This document shows, piece after piece, positions 25,225-34,091 of a stretch of 64,000 nucleotides of DNA (its first letter is position 1; the number at the start of each line of letters is the position of its first letter). The position numbers and the translations under genes are program-made. The notes under the pieces are model-generated. The model was given only the letters and a program-made list of their open reading frames with translations. It made no database searches and was not told the DNA's origin. Source of the DNA: Telluribacter humicola (lineage in GTDB: Bacteria; Bacteroidota; Bacteroidia; Cytophagales; Spirosomataceae); NCBI RefSeq assembly GCF_017355935.1, contig NZ_JAFIQT010000008.1, positions 62,001-126,000 on the forward strand, given 5' to 3'.

Positions 25225-26385
25225 TTAGATTCGCTTGACCAGGGCATGGATCATGCCGCGGGTAAAAGCTCCCAGTGGGACGGTAGACATAATACGCAGA
25301 TCGTCTACCAGGTGGGTATCTTCATCCAGAAAAGCCAATAGCCGGGGTGTGGGGTTACGCTTGTACAACCGCGTAAATACTTTCTTGCCCGGGTACCGGT
25401 TGTACAGGAGTACATTAAGTAGCGTGCTATCCAGGAGTCCCTTGAAGAATTGCCGTAGGGTCTTCTTGGGGCGTACTGGTGCTCCTACCGTCAGCAGCTG
25501 CCCTACCAGTTGCTGGGTAAAGCGCTGGGTCCGGTTGAAGGCATAGCCGGTGGAGGCTTTGACGTAGCCGCCGGAAGTACCAATACGTATCACGTACTTC
25601 TGGTCCTTATCGTCGGCCGGTTCGTCGGTCATGGGTATTACGCCAAACTCTTCGTGTTCAATGGTAAAGTCCTCGATCTTCAGGTAGTCACGGATGTAAG
25701 TATGAAGCTCCGCATCATACTCGGCCGGCGGTAGTAACTTATCCGAAAACAGGGTATATTCGACCAGTGCCCGGTGGGCGTCAATGGGCAGTACATACCC
25801 AAAGCGTACACCTACGCCATTCTGCTCCACGCGATAGTCCATCATGATGGGGCAGTCAGGGTTAAACGTTGCATGGGGGGTAGTAATCTCCCAACCTTTG
25901 AAGTGCTGGAGCATGTTGTGCCGCTCTGGATTGTCGAGCTTGAGTGGTGTGACACTGTCAAAAACGTAGTCGGCAATAAACTGTCCCTGATCAGTAATGA
26001 CAAACCCACCGTTGGCCGTGTCCCTGATCCGCTCAATAGTAGCGGTCAGAAATGTAATGTTAGGGTTGGTACGTAGGTCGTTCAGGACGAAGTCATAGAA
26101 GTCGATGCCACGGATCCACTTATAGATGTAATCGCCTAAATCGAGTGCTTTGGCAAAGTTACGGGCTCCGTAAAAGTAGACTTGGTTCCAGCTCCGGTAT
26201 ACGATCGGGTCGAAGGCGTGGTTGCTTCCTTTTTCCCAGAAACACCAGGTTCGGTCATTCTTAGACTTGGCCTCTTTATCAATAATCAGGATTGATTTGT
26301 TGCGTAGGATTGATTGATTGATATGATAAGCCAAGCTGAGTCCGGCCAGTCCGCTTCCTGCTATTATGTAGTCGTATCGTTTCAT
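25225..26385 (-). CDS. crtY: Lycopene beta-cyclase, CrtY type
   Basis: A 386-residue FAD-dependent lycopene cyclase that forms beta-ionone rings to make beta-carotene, the basis of orange pigments in this phylum. The start at 26385 gives MKRYDYIIAGSGLAGLSLAY, placing the GxGxxG dinucleotide fold at the N-terminus; an upstream ATG would add 25 unrelated residues that overlap a terminator. Other family features: NDRTWCFWEK, YVFDSV, GYVKASTGYAFNRTQ and a C-terminal VPLGAFTRGMI. No other carotenoid genes are adjacent. metK lies downstream in the same direction. Confidence 0.92.
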   Translation of the reverse strand: MKRYDYIIAGSGLAGLSLAYHINQSILRNKSILIIDKEAKSKNDRTWCFWEKGSNHAFDPIVYRSWNQVYFYGARNFAKALDLGDYIYKWIRGIDFYDFVLNDLRTNPNITFLTATIERIRDTANGGFVITDQGQFIADYVFDSVTPLKLDNPERHNMLQHFKGWEITTPHATFNPDCPIMMDYRVEQNGVGVRFGYVLPIDAHRALVEYTLFSDKLLPPAEYDAELHTYIRDYLKIEDFTIEHEEFGVIPMTDEPADDKDQKYVIRIGTSGGYVKASTGYAFNRTQRFTQQLVGQLLTVGAPVRPKKTLRQFFKGLLDSTLLNVLLYNRYPGKKVFTRLYKRNPTPRLLAFLDEDTHLVDDLRIMSTVPLGAFTRGMIHALVKRI

Positions 26386-26427
26386 GAAGCCTCCGGTCCC
26401 CGGGGAGGAGTAGTAGTTTGTGATGAA

Positions 26428-26476
26428 TATCAAAAGAAGAGCCTTGCCATGGATTGACAAGGCTCTTCTTTTGATA
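26428..26476 (-). terminator. Perfect 19-bp terminator after lipA
   Basis: The arms 26428-26446 and 26458-26476 are exact reverse complements, with the core AGAAGAGCCTTG. On the minus strand the right arm ends TTCTTTTGATA. It separates lipA from crtY. Confidence 0.85.
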
Positions 26477-26522
26477 CAACCTCTATAATTCTATGTATGT
26501 TTTCGGCAAAAGGCACCGAAAC

Positions 26523-27401
26523 TTATATCGGTACGTTGACGTGACGCTCGGCGTGGTAGCTTGACCGTACCAGAGGTCCTGACTCCACGTACTTAAGCCC
26601 CCGCTTCAGGCCTTCCTCACGGTACAGCTCAAATAGCTCCGGCGTGATCCACTCGATCACTTCGTGGTGCATCTTGGTAGGTTGCAGGTACTGGCCCAGC
26701 GTCAGGATATCCAGCCCGTGCTCTACCAGGTCATCCATCGCCTTAAATATTTCTTCTTTGGTTTCACCCAGACCCAGCATAATACCTGACTTAGTACGCT
26801 GGCCAAAGTCTTTGGTACGGCGGATCTGCTCGAGACTGCGGGCGTACTTAGCCTGCGGGCGTACCCCACGGTATAGTCTTTCGACAGTTTCCATGTTGTG
26901 TGATACTACTTCCTGACCGGCTTCGATCATACGGGTAAGAGCCACCCAGTTCCCCTTGACATCCGGAATCAGGGTTTCAATGGTAGTCTCAGGACTCATC
27001 TCCTTGACCATCTTCACGGTCTGGTACCAGATTTCGGCTCCACGGTCTTTTAGCTCATCCCGGTTTACAGAAGTAAGTACGGCATGCTTCACACCCATCA
27101 GCTTGATGGCCTCCGCTACGCGACGAGGCTCGTCCGCATCGTACTCAGTAGGACGACCCGTAGCCACGGCACAGAAGCTACAGCTGCGGGTACACACATT
27201 ACCCAGTATCATAAAGGTAGCGGTGCCGGCTCCCCAGCATTCACCCATGTTAGGGCAGTTACCGCTTTCGCATATGGTATGTAGCTTATAGTTATCTACA
27301 AGTTGACGTACACGCAGATAGTCAGGCCCGGACGGCAGCTTTACGCGCAGCCAGTCGGGGCGCTTTTTGCGTTCAGAGGGTATTACAGGTAATTCAATCA
27401 T
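26523..27401 (-). CDS. lipA: Lipoyl synthase
   Basis: A 292-residue radical SAM enzyme that inserts two sulfurs into protein-bound octanoate to make lipoate. The auxiliary cluster is C44, C49 and C55 ([12 protein letters not shown]) and the radical SAM cluster is C70, C74 and C77 (CTRSCSFC). The start at 27401 gives [19 protein letters not shown], the standard opening; the longer frame from 27434 adds 11 unrelated residues. The C-terminus [11 protein letters not shown] supplies the conserved RSSYHA motif. A perfect TAnnTTTG box lies upstream at 27489-27496. A 6-bp hairpin (27426-27450) lies in the leader. Confidence 0.96.
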   Translation of the reverse strand: MIELPVIPSERKKRPDWLRVKLPSGPDYLRVRQLVDNYKLHTICESGNCPNMGECWGAGTATFMILGNVCTRSCSFCAVATGRPTEYDADEPRRVAEAIKLMGVKHAVLTSVNRDELKDRGAEIWYQTVKMVKEMSPETTIETLIPDVKGNWVALTRMIEAGQEVVSHNMETVERLYRGVRPQAKYARSLEQIRRTKDFGQRTKSGIMLGLGETKEEIFKAMDDLVEHGLDILTLGQYLQPTKMHHEVIEWITPELFELYREEGLKRGLKYVESGPLVRSSYHAERHVNVPI

Positions 27402-27488
27402 ATCAGCAGTCACTATTAGTAAGGAGGTAGTCAACGGGTTCTATACTACCCTCTTTTATTGTTTTAATATAAATAACCCTACGGGTTA

Positions 27489-27496
27489 CAAAGGTA
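27489..27496 (-). promoter_or_regulatory. Possible -7 box of lipA
   Basis: The minus strand reads TACCTTTG, an exact TAnnTTTG match, between the upstream stop (27507) and the lipA start. The leader would be about 83 bases. No TTTG is at the -33 position. Confidence 0.45.
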
Positions 27497-27506
27497 GTGA
27501 TACTTC

Positions 27507-28265
27507 CTATTTTTTGTTGCCAAAATAGAGCGTTACATAGCCCGAGGTAAAGAAGCTACGGTTCTGGGCAAAGGGCATAATGATAATTTTACGGGTAAAG
27601 GCTTCGGTTAAAAATCCAATTTCCAGACCGGTCATGTTATCACGGAAAGCGCTCAATTCAAAGCTGAGGGCGGTCTTAAGGTGAAGGCCAGGGACTATGC
27701 TGGTCTTGTCGAAGCCCTGGAAGAAGCTACCTGAGCCCACAATAAGCTCAGTTTGCGCGTGTTTTATCTCATCATAAGGCTCGGAGACAATCACACCGGG
27801 TCGGCTCTGGAACTGGATGATATACGGCTTTTCAAGACCAATAGAGGGACCAGCCGCTACAATACCACTGATAGAGATACCTTCGTCAGCGTGCCTGTTG
27901 AAGAACATTATTTCCCGACCATACTCAGGACGAAGTACAAAGAGATAGTTTTTCTTACCGTAGGTGAAGCGGGAGCCTGTAATGAAGTTCTGCGAGGCGA
28001 TCTCCTTCGGATGCTTTACGTTGACCAGCTCCAGAGCCAGGTACCTAAACTGGTGCTTTCCTTTCAGAAGCGTGGGTAGTGCTTTGGAGTGGCGATATAC
28101 AAATCCGCCCAGAATGCCGGAGTTGGTATTGGTAGTAATTCCTATCGACGAAACGGAGTTGTAAACTTCTTCTTCGGCCTCGGGATCGGTGCGTCGCTGG
28201 GCCCATGATTCTGTAATGAGTAGCAGAGTCAGAGCACCTGCCAGAATATATTTGAAGCGATTCAT
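27507..28265 (-). CDS. Secreted protein of unknown function, possibly outer-membrane
   Basis: A 252-residue protein with a clear signal peptide ending near ITESWAQ (residue 23). The start at 28265 gives MNRFKYILAGALTLLLI; an earlier ATG adds nine residues before it. The mature part has many alternating strands, such as FRYLALELVNVKH, FTYGKKNYLFVLRPEYG and GYVTLYFGNKK, and ends in an aromatic-rich strand, as in small outer-membrane beta-barrels. I do not recognise a named family. It is upstream of lipA in the same direction without a clear terminator between. Confidence 0.75.
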   Translation of the reverse strand: MNRFKYILAGALTLLLITESWAQRRTDPEAEEEVYNSVSSIGITTNTNSGILGGFVYRHSKALPTLLKGKHQFRYLALELVNVKHPKEIASQNFITGSRFTYGKKNYLFVLRPEYGREIMFFNRHADEGISISGIVAAGPSIGLEKPYIIQFQSRPGVIVSEPYDEIKHAQTELIVGSGSFFQGFDKTSIVPGLHLKTALSFELSAFRDNMTGLEIGFLTEAFTRKIIIMPFAQNRSFFTSGYVTLYFGNKK

Positions 28266-28413
28266 ACGTAAAGGTTTGTAGACATACATCAAGCACCGGT
28301 ACTACATGTTGTGGTAAGTGAAAATAGGAACTTTTATCCTAATTTCTACTCGTGAGGTACCTCTTTAACTGTTTTTTGTAAATTTATGTTCTTATAACGA
28401 AAAAACTTGCCAA

Positions 28414-28842
28414 ATGCCTACAATCAAGACCGAATACTTGGGTGAACTACGTACTGAAGCGACTCACCTTCAGTCAGGAACGGTAATCATCACGGATGCG
28501 CCCACTGACAATCAGGGTAAGGGTGAGGCTTTCTCACCGACTGATCTGGTAGCCGGAGCTCTGGGTAGCTGTATGATCACCATTATGGGTATTGCTGCCC
28601 GTCGTGATGGGATAGATCTTAAAGGCTCGGAAATGGAAATAACCAAAGGTATGTCGGCCGATGCTCCCCGTCGGATCGCGCGGGTAGAGGTAAAGCTGAT
28701 AATGTTGACTGATCGTGAGATATCGCCTGAGGAGCAGGCCCGGCTGGAACGTGCGGCTCATACCTGTCCGGTGGCGCTTAGTCTGCATCCGGATATCGAG
28801 CAGGCGGTGGAGTTTGTCTGGAATGTAGCCGAGAAAGCATGA
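28414..28842 (+). CDS. OsmC/Ohr-family peroxidase-like protein
   Basis: A 142-residue OsmC-family protein, expected to reduce organic peroxides with a thiol pair. The peroxidatic cysteine is C53 in GALGSCMITIMG, and the resolving cysteine is C118 in AAHTCPVALSLHP. The N-terminal swapped strands read TIKTEYLGELRTEATHLQSG. It is convergent with ytxJ, another thiol-redox gene, and they share a 21-bp terminator. Confidence 0.9.
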   Translation: MPTIKTEYLGELRTEATHLQSGTVIITDAPTDNQGKGEAFSPTDLVAGALGSCMITIMGIAARRDGIDLKGSEMEITKGMSADAPRRIARVEVKLIMLTDREISPEEQARLERAAHTCPVALSLHPDIEQAVEFVWNVAEKA

Positions 28843-28887
28843 TAAATAAGAAAAGGCCGGATCCAGATCCGGCCTTTTCTTATTTAT
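28842..28887. terminator. Perfect 21-bp bidirectional terminator
   Basis: The arms 28842-28862 and 28867-28887 are exact reverse complements around AGAAAAGGCCGGAT with a 4-base centre. It serves the convergent osmC-like (+) and ytxJ (-) genes. The left arm begins at the last base of the osmC-like stop codon. Confidence 0.9.
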
Positions 28888-28900
28888 AGCATATACTATC

Positions 28901-29257
28901 TTAGGCTGCTTCAAGGGCACTCACCTGCTCTTTGATCGTGTCAAAGCTGATATCAAAGTGAGAAGCGTTATATACGCATTCTCCACGGTTGATGAGGAGT
29001 ATCTGGGGAGATTCGTGATCGACTGAGAACTCCTGCGCAATCTTATTGGACAAAGAACGGAAGCTGAGCAGGTCCAGATAGTATGGTTTTACACGGCTAA
29101 TCTCTTCTTTTTTCCAGTTACGCTCCAGCCGGGCCCAGGCTGTAGCACTTATGGAGCAGCGGGTGCTGTGTTTAAATATTAGTACCGGGCGCTCATGCGA
29201 TTCCTGCTTTATAGCTTCCAGCTGGGCTTCGGTGTCAAGTGGTGTCCAGTTATTCAT
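28901..29257 (-). CDS. ytxJ: Bacillithiol-system redox-active protein YtxJ
   Basis: A 118-residue thioredoxin-like monothiol protein. The active-site cysteine is C34 in FKHSTRCSISATA, the family hallmark. PQILLINRGECVYNASH near 84-100 matches the cis-Pro and downstream region. In bacillithiol-using bacteria it is thought to act as a bacilliredoxin-like protein. The other bacillithiol genes are not in this window. The ATG at 29257 is the only good start. It is convergent with the OsmC-like peroxidase. Confidence 0.88.
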   Translation of the reverse strand: MNNWTPLDTEAQLEAIKQESHERPVLIFKHSTRCSISATAWARLERNWKKEEISRVKPYYLDLLSFRSLSNKIAQEFSVDHESPQILLINRGECVYNASHFDISFDTIKEQVSALEAA

Positions 29258-29339
29258 AACTATATATAATTGGTTGTAGTACTCGGATCAGAGAGTAGAT
29301 TGTACTCCTATACAAACCCTAATACCTTACCATAAAGTT

Positions 29340-29723
29340 TCATTTGCTGTGATCATGACGGGCAGTGATATGGCGGGTATCCAGCTTCTTGATCATCTCA
29401 TGCGACAGGCTGTCGCCATATACACCATAGGCGTCAACCAATGTACCCTTCAATCCGGATTTTGATTCGATGGCGTAAAGGATAGCCATATCAGATGGAT
29501 TGGTAGGACCCTCAAACCGGTAAACATCTACGATCTTAAACTCCTCAGGAGAAAGAGTAAGCGGCTTACCATCCTCAAAAAACTCAATGGCATGTGATGT
29601 TAGGTTAAAATCGTACTTGTAGCCTCTCTCTTTGAGCTCATTAAGTACCTCTGACATAGTATCCATTTTGTTGTATGACTCCATGCCATCCTCGTTGGAC
29701 TGATCATTTGCTCTGTTGTCCAT
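29340..29723 (-). CDS. Small conserved Bacteroidota protein of unknown function
   Basis: A 127-residue soluble acidic protein. The core SEVLNELKERGYKYDFNL, EEFKIVDVYRFEGPTNP and AILYAIESKSGLKGTLVDAY matches a family common in Bacteroidota that databases often label phosphoribosylpyrophosphate synthetase. It has none of the PRPP synthetase motifs, so that label should not be used. The first 20 residues are polar and variable; in-frame ATGs at residues 14 and 20 are also possible starts. It lies upstream of ytxJ in the same direction with an 82-base gap. Confidence 0.78.
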   Translation of the reverse strand: MDNRANDQSNEDGMESYNKMDTMSEVLNELKERGYKYDFNLTSHAIEFFEDGKPLTLSPEEFKIVDVYRFEGPTNPSDMAILYAIESKSGLKGTLVDAYGVYGDSLSHEMIKKLDTRHITARHDHSK

Positions 29724-29773
29724 AGCTGTATTTGTTTATATTAGGTTTAGAGACTAGAAATAGTAAATCTGCG

Positions 29774-29781
29774 TAGCTTTG
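29774..29781 (+). promoter_or_regulatory. Possible -7 box of waaA
   Basis: TAGCTTTG is an exact TAnnTTTG match, 25 bases before the TTG start. It implies a very short leader. The -33 element is not obvious. Confidence 0.4.
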
Positions 29782-29806
29782 CAGCGAGATCTAATAGTGT
29801 AATTCA

Positions 29807-31069
29807 TTGAGTGCTTTCTTATATCAGTTGTCCATCCGGACCTATTCGTTTTTAATGCATATAGTAGCCTGGTTTCATCCCAAAGCCAGGCTGTGGGTAC
29901 AGGGCCGGAAGGGGTTACTACAACGGCTGGCTGATGACCTGCCTGTGCGGATCGGGCAACAACCGGTAGTCTGGTTCCATGCTGCCTCACTGGGTGAGTT
30001 TGAGCAGGGGAGGCCGGTGATAGAAGCCTTCCGGGAGCAGTATCCACAGTATTTTATCCTGCTCACATTTTTCTCTCCTTCAGGGTATGAAGTGCGAAAA
30101 AATTATGCCCTTGCTGACTACATCTGTTATTTACCTGTAGATACACCTCAGAATGCCCGTCGTTTTGTAGAAATTACTAAACCGAAATTTGCCTTTTTTA
30201 TTAAATACGAGTTTTGGTACAACTATCTGCGCGAACTTCGGCGGAAGGAGGTGAATATTCTGTCCTTTTCGGCCATATTTCGGCCTCAGCAGCTATTTTT
30301 TAAGTCATACGGGAATTTCTATCGGGATATATTGAGGTACTTCGACCACATTCTGGTGCAAAATGGGGAATCAGAGGCGCTTTTACGTTCTATAGGCCTC
30401 CAGCAGGTGACCCTGGCGGGTGACACCCGCTTTGATCGGGTGAAGCAAATTGCCGAAGCTGCCCGTGAACTGCCCGAGATCGCTGCTTTTGTAAAAGATT
30501 CACCTTGCCTGGTAGTAGGGTCAGCCTGGGATGCTGATATGCAGGTACTCATTCCATTCCTGAATTCAGTACAGGTACCTCTTAAAGTCATTATAGCTCC
30601 CCACGAGATTCATAATGAAGAGATAGAACGGTGGCGACAGCAGCTGACACAGCCATCCCTACGCTACTCAGCCTATGTATCCGATGGGGGAGTAGCCCCC
30701 GAGCATACCCAATGCTTATTCATAGATAACGTGGGTATGCTGTCGTCGCTGTACCGGTACGGACACTTGGCATATGTGGGGGGAGCCTTTGGCACAGGAC
30801 TACACAATATATTAGAGGCCGCTACATTTGGAATGCCCGTATTTTTCGGAAATCGGAAGTATCAGAAGTTCCAGGAAGCGGTAGACCTGATCGGAATGGG
30901 CGGTGCGCAACCGGTGCAGAATACGGAAGAGCTCCGGCAGTATATGCAACCTCTCCTGCAGGACTACACGCTGCGGCAGCAAAAAGGAGAAACTTGCCGC
31001 CAGTACGTACTGGCACGCACTGGCGCGACAAGTCAAGTAATGAGTGAGGTGGAGCAGTATATGCGTTGA
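29807..31069 (+). CDS. waaA: 3-deoxy-D-manno-octulosonic acid (Kdo) transferase
   Basis: A 420-residue GT30 enzyme that transfers Kdo from CMP-Kdo to lipid A precursor at the inner membrane. The N-terminal anchor and first block read LYQLSIRTYSFLMHIVAWF and PKARLWVQGRKG. Then come WFHAASLGEFEQGRPVIEA with the catalytic Glu, and KYEFWYNYLREL. The nucleotide-binding side has GGAFGTGLHNILEAATFGMP. The start is a TTG at 29807, because an in-frame stop lies at 29795-29797 and the conserved N-terminal anchor needs this start; the next ATG (29855) would delete it. It converges on the ROK gene with 25 bases between and no terminator. Confidence 0.93.
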   Translation: MSAFLYQLSIRTYSFLMHIVAWFHPKARLWVQGRKGLLQRLADDLPVRIGQQPVVWFHAASLGEFEQGRPVIEAFREQYPQYFILLTFFSPSGYEVRKNYALADYICYLPVDTPQNARRFVEITKPKFAFFIKYEFWYNYLRELRRKEVNILSFSAIFRPQQLFFKSYGNFYRDILRYFDHILVQNGESEALLRSIGLQQVTLAGDTRFDRVKQIAEAARELPEIAAFVKDSPCLVVGSAWDADMQVLIPFLNSVQVPLKVIIAPHEIHNEEIERWRQQLTQPSLRYSAYVSDGGVAPEHTQCLFIDNVGMLSSLYRYGHLAYVGGAFGTGLHNILEAATFGMPVFFGNRKYQKFQEAVDLIGMGGAQPVQNTEELRQYMQPLLQDYTLRQQKGETCRQYVLARTGATSQVMSEVEQYMR

Positions 31070-31094
31070 TTACTGCTCTATGAACGATGATATA

Positions 31095-32318
31095 TTAAGC
31101 GAACTCCTTCACTATTAGGTGCTCGAACAGGTGCGCCTGCGTACCCAGCAGTCGGGCCTTGGTACCGAGCTGTGATATACGAATGGAGAGACTGCTCTTA
31201 AAATCAGACAAGCAGTACTTGTTTATGGCCTGTTCGATAGGATTAGAGATAAAAGGTCCCGCATCGGCCAGCACGCCACTTACAATGATTATTTCGGGAT
31301 TGAATAGGTGTACGGCGGTGGCAAGTCCCTTGCCGAGTTCGGTACCTACGTTGCTGAGCAGGTCAATCGAGAACTCATCTCCGGCGTGGGCGGCCTCAAT
31401 GACATGATGCGTATGAAGTGCTTCAATATCGCCCTGAACCATTTGAGGTAGTATACTTACCCGTCCGGCTTTAATCCCATCCTGCGCCTGACGAATAAGG
31501 GCCATGGCTGACACCACCGTATCCAGGCAGCCTATCTTACCGCAGTGGCAGAGCATGCCATCCGGCCGGACCTGTATGTGTCCCAATTCACCGGCGTAGC
31601 CCGAAGCTCCGTTAAATACCTCTCCGTTTAGCAGTATCCCCAAGCCTATCCCCCAGTCACTGTTGATGGTCAGGACGTGTGACTTCTCTTTAGCCAGACC
31701 AAAGCGGTGCTCACCTATGGTGGTAGCACGGGTGTCGTTGATGAGGCAGATAGGTCGCTGGAAGTGCTCCTGGATGCGATTGGCCAGGGGCTCACCGGGC
31801 TTAGTCAGACTCAGGTAAGTCTGGTTGACTCCGTACTGAGTGTTAATCAGACCTGGCATAGATATACCTATTCCCCAGAGTCTGTCCTGACGGATGTCGT
31901 GGTCTTCCAGGAAGTTATCAGTTTCGGTAAGAAGACTATTTAAAAACGTAGAGGTGTCGTCAAGCTTAAGATCAATCTGGCGTTTTACAACAAGCTGGTT
32001 TTTTAGGTCAAAAATAACCAGCTGCGTTTCGTGCCGGTTTATATCCATGATCAGGGTCAGGTACTTATGTGGGTTGAGGCCATAAAGTACCGGAGGTCGG
32101 CCAGCCCGGGCAGGACCTGTACCCGTCTCGATCATCCACCCTTCCCGTATGAGTTCGTTGACAATAGCAGTCGCCGAGGGAATACTGGCGTGGAAGAGAC
32201 GGGCCATTTTGTTGATGGATGTATCTCCCGACTGGAATAGCTCTAGTAGTAGGTTGCTTCGGAGGCGATTTTTACGAATATCAATAACGGAACTAGGCTC
32301 CTCTGAAATAGAAGTCAT
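31095..32318 (-). CDS. ROK-family transcriptional regulator / sugar kinase (NagC-like)
   Basis: A 407-residue two-part protein. An N-terminal winged helix-turn-helix (about 15-70, including NKMARLFHASIPSATAIVNE) is followed by a ROK kinase-like domain. In that domain LINDTRATTIGEH carries the catalytic-type Asp195, GYAGELGHIQV contains H247, and CHCGKIGCLD supplies the zinc cysteines C257, C259 and C264. It probably senses a sugar or amino sugar and represses a catabolic operon. Kinase residues appear intact, so kinase activity is possible. No target operon is adjacent; the GH20 hexosaminidase lies 14 kb away. Confidence 0.9.
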   Translation of the reverse strand: MTSISEEPSSVIDIRKNRLRSNLLLELFQSGDTSINKMARLFHASIPSATAIVNELIREGWMIETGTGPARAGRPPVLYGLNPHKYLTLIMDINRHETQLVIFDLKNQLVVKRQIDLKLDDTSTFLNSLLTETDNFLEDHDIRQDRLWGIGISMPGLINTQYGVNQTYLSLTKPGEPLANRIQEHFQRPICLINDTRATTIGEHRFGLAKEKSHVLTINSDWGIGLGILLNGEVFNGASGYAGELGHIQVRPDGMLCHCGKIGCLDTVVSAMALIRQAQDGIKAGRVSILPQMVQGDIEALHTHHVIEAAHAGDEFSIDLLSNVGTELGKGLATAVHLFNPEIIIVSGVLADAGPFISNPIEQAINKYCLSDFKSSLSIRISQLGTKARLLGTQAHLFEHLIVKEFA

Positions 32319-32635
32319 GGGGTTAGTGGCTAGCGGTGGTAAACCATGGAATTATAAGCAGTAAAGTTTTTCAGTTCTACTACTTATTGTCAAGCAATAT
32401 ATGTAAATAAGACATTTAAAATGTACATCTACTTTAACTGACACTAAATTAATTAATTTTATTTATAAATTATTAAAGGCTTATTAATAAATTTAATTTA
32501 AGGTGGTGGTTACCAATTGAAATCGCTTCTAAAGAAATGTGAATGGTAACTAGTAAGCAAGGAAGATGCCATGAATAGAGAGGTATGATTTTGATAGGAA
32601 CTTCTCTATCTTCGTTGGAGTATTAATGGAAATTT
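32319..32635. other. Divergent intergenic region between the ROK gene and rsgA
   Basis: The 317-base, strongly AT-rich gap (especially 32400-32500) lies between divergently transcribed genes, so it should hold both promoters. I could not pick either with confidence and found no RNA gene or repeat. Confidence 0.5.
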
Positions 32636-33592
32636 TTGCGTAAAAAAATAGATCAAATCGGTTTGAAAGAAGGATTAGTAATGCGCTCCACGGGCTCGTG
32701 GTACGATGTACGGGACAAAGAAGATGGCCACGTATGGAAGTGCCGGCTGAAGGGGAAATTTAAGATTAGGGATCTAAAGGTAACCAACCCTATAGCCGTA
32801 GGAGACCGTGTGCAGTACGATATAGAAGATGAGGTAGAGAACACGGGTATCATACTGGATATACTGCCGCGGGATAACTACATCATCCGTCAGTCGGTGC
32901 ACAAGACAGCCCATTCTCACCTACTGGCTGCCAACGTAGACCAGGCTGTCCTGATCGCTACGCTTGTTTTTCCGCGTACTTCCCTTGGGTTCATTGACCG
33001 TTTTCTGGTTACGGCTGAGTCGTTCCGGATACCGGCGGTACTGATATTTAACAAGCAGGACCTGCTCAATGACGAGGCTAAGGAATTTCAGCAGGAGCTG
33101 ATGGATCTTTACGAGAGTCTGGGGTACCGCTGCCTTACCACAACCGCTATAGATAGGGAAGGACTAGATGAGTTTGCGCAGTTACTGGACGGAAAGATAT
33201 CTCTGCTGTCGGGACACTCGGGGGTAGGTAAGTCGTCACTGGTTAATGCCATAGCGCCCGACCTGGATCTGCGTACCCAGAATGTTTCTACCTTTGCTAA
33301 TAAAGGGGTACATACTACTACTTTTGCCGAAATGTTTGAACTGGGCCCCGATACCTATTTGATCGATTCCCCCGGTATCAAGGAGCTGGGGCTGGCAGAT
33401 ATGCAGCCAAGCGAAATCAGCCACTACTTACCCGAGATGCGGGAGCGCCTTAATGAATGTCGCTTTCATAACTGTCTGCATGTGAATGAGCCGGGCTGCG
33501 CGGTCAAGGATGCGGTAGAGAACGGGGAGATTGCCATAAGCCGGTTTGAGAGCTACCTGAGTATGCTGGGCAACCAGGACAATCGGAAGTAA
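32636..33592 (+). CDS. rsgA: Ribosome small-subunit-dependent GTPase A
   Basis: A circularly permuted GTPase, up to 318 residues, that matures the 30S subunit. An N-terminal OB fold begins GLVMRSTGSWYDVRD. GTPase motifs are in permuted order: FNKQD (G4), then GHSGVGKSSL (G1, near 190), then DSPGIKE (G3). The C-terminal zinc motif is CRFHNCLHVNEPGC. The start is uncertain. TTG at 32636 gives the longest form, TTG at 32663 gives MKEGLVMRSTGSW as in relatives, and ATG at 32681 has an AAGGA six bases upstream. The mce gene follows after 61 bases, probably in the same unit. Confidence 0.94.
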   Translation: MRKKIDQIGLKEGLVMRSTGSWYDVRDKEDGHVWKCRLKGKFKIRDLKVTNPIAVGDRVQYDIEDEVENTGIILDILPRDNYIIRQSVHKTAHSHLLAANVDQAVLIATLVFPRTSLGFIDRFLVTAESFRIPAVLIFNKQDLLNDEAKEFQQELMDLYESLGYRCLTTTAIDREGLDEFAQLLDGKISLLSGHSGVGKSSLVNAIAPDLDLRTQNVSTFANKGVHTTTFAEMFELGPDTYLIDSPGIKELGLADMQPSEISHYLPEMRERLNECRFHNCLHVNEPGCAVKDAVENGEIAISRFESYLSMLGNQDNRK

Positions 33593-33653
33593 ACTCCTGT
33601 CAGTACACGTACCTTATCTACCTACTACTTTAACTATACGCTTATAGCCTGCT

Positions 33654-34070
33654 ATGCTGACCAACGTTGAACATATTGGTATCGCGGTAAAAAGTCTTGC
33701 CGCATCGAACGAGCTTTTTACGAAGCTCCTCAACGCGGCTCCTTATAAGCAGGAGGCCGTGGAGTCAGAGGGGGTAAGTACTTCTTTCTTCAAAGTAAAC
33801 CAGACCAAGATCGAGTTGTTGGAAGCTACCCGGGAGGACAGTGCCATTGCTAAGTTCATTGACAAGAAGGGAGAGGGAATTCACCACATTGCCTTTGAGG
33901 TAGAGGATATACAAGCCGAGATGGAACGCCTGAAGCAGGAAGGCTTTGTACTACTCAACGAAACCCCCAAACCCGGAGCTGATAACAAACTGGTCTGCTT
34001 CCTGCACCCCAAAGGTACCAACGGAGTACTGGTAGAGTTGTGTCAGGAGATCCGGCAGAAGGCCGACTAA
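33654..34070 (+). CDS. mce: Methylmalonyl-CoA epimerase
   Basis: A 138-residue vicinal-oxygen-chelate (glyoxalase-fold) enzyme that interconverts the R and S forms of methylmalonyl-CoA in the propionate/succinate pathway. Metal ligands are expected at H7 in NVEHIGIAV, the histidine of EGIHHIAFEV (near 77) and the glutamate of GVLVELCQE (near 130). Length and motifs are standard. The mutase genes are not in the window. It lies downstream of rsgA and is convergent with tamL, with 21 bases between stops and no terminator. Confidence 0.94.
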   Translation: MLTNVEHIGIAVKSLAASNELFTKLLNAAPYKQEAVESEGVSTSFFKVNQTKIELLEATREDSAIAKFIDKKGEGIHHIAFEVEDIQAEMERLKQEGFVLLNETPKPGADNKLVCFLHPKGTNGVLVELCQEIRQKAD

Positions 34071-34091
34071 ACAGCTGCTATTTACCCCTGC

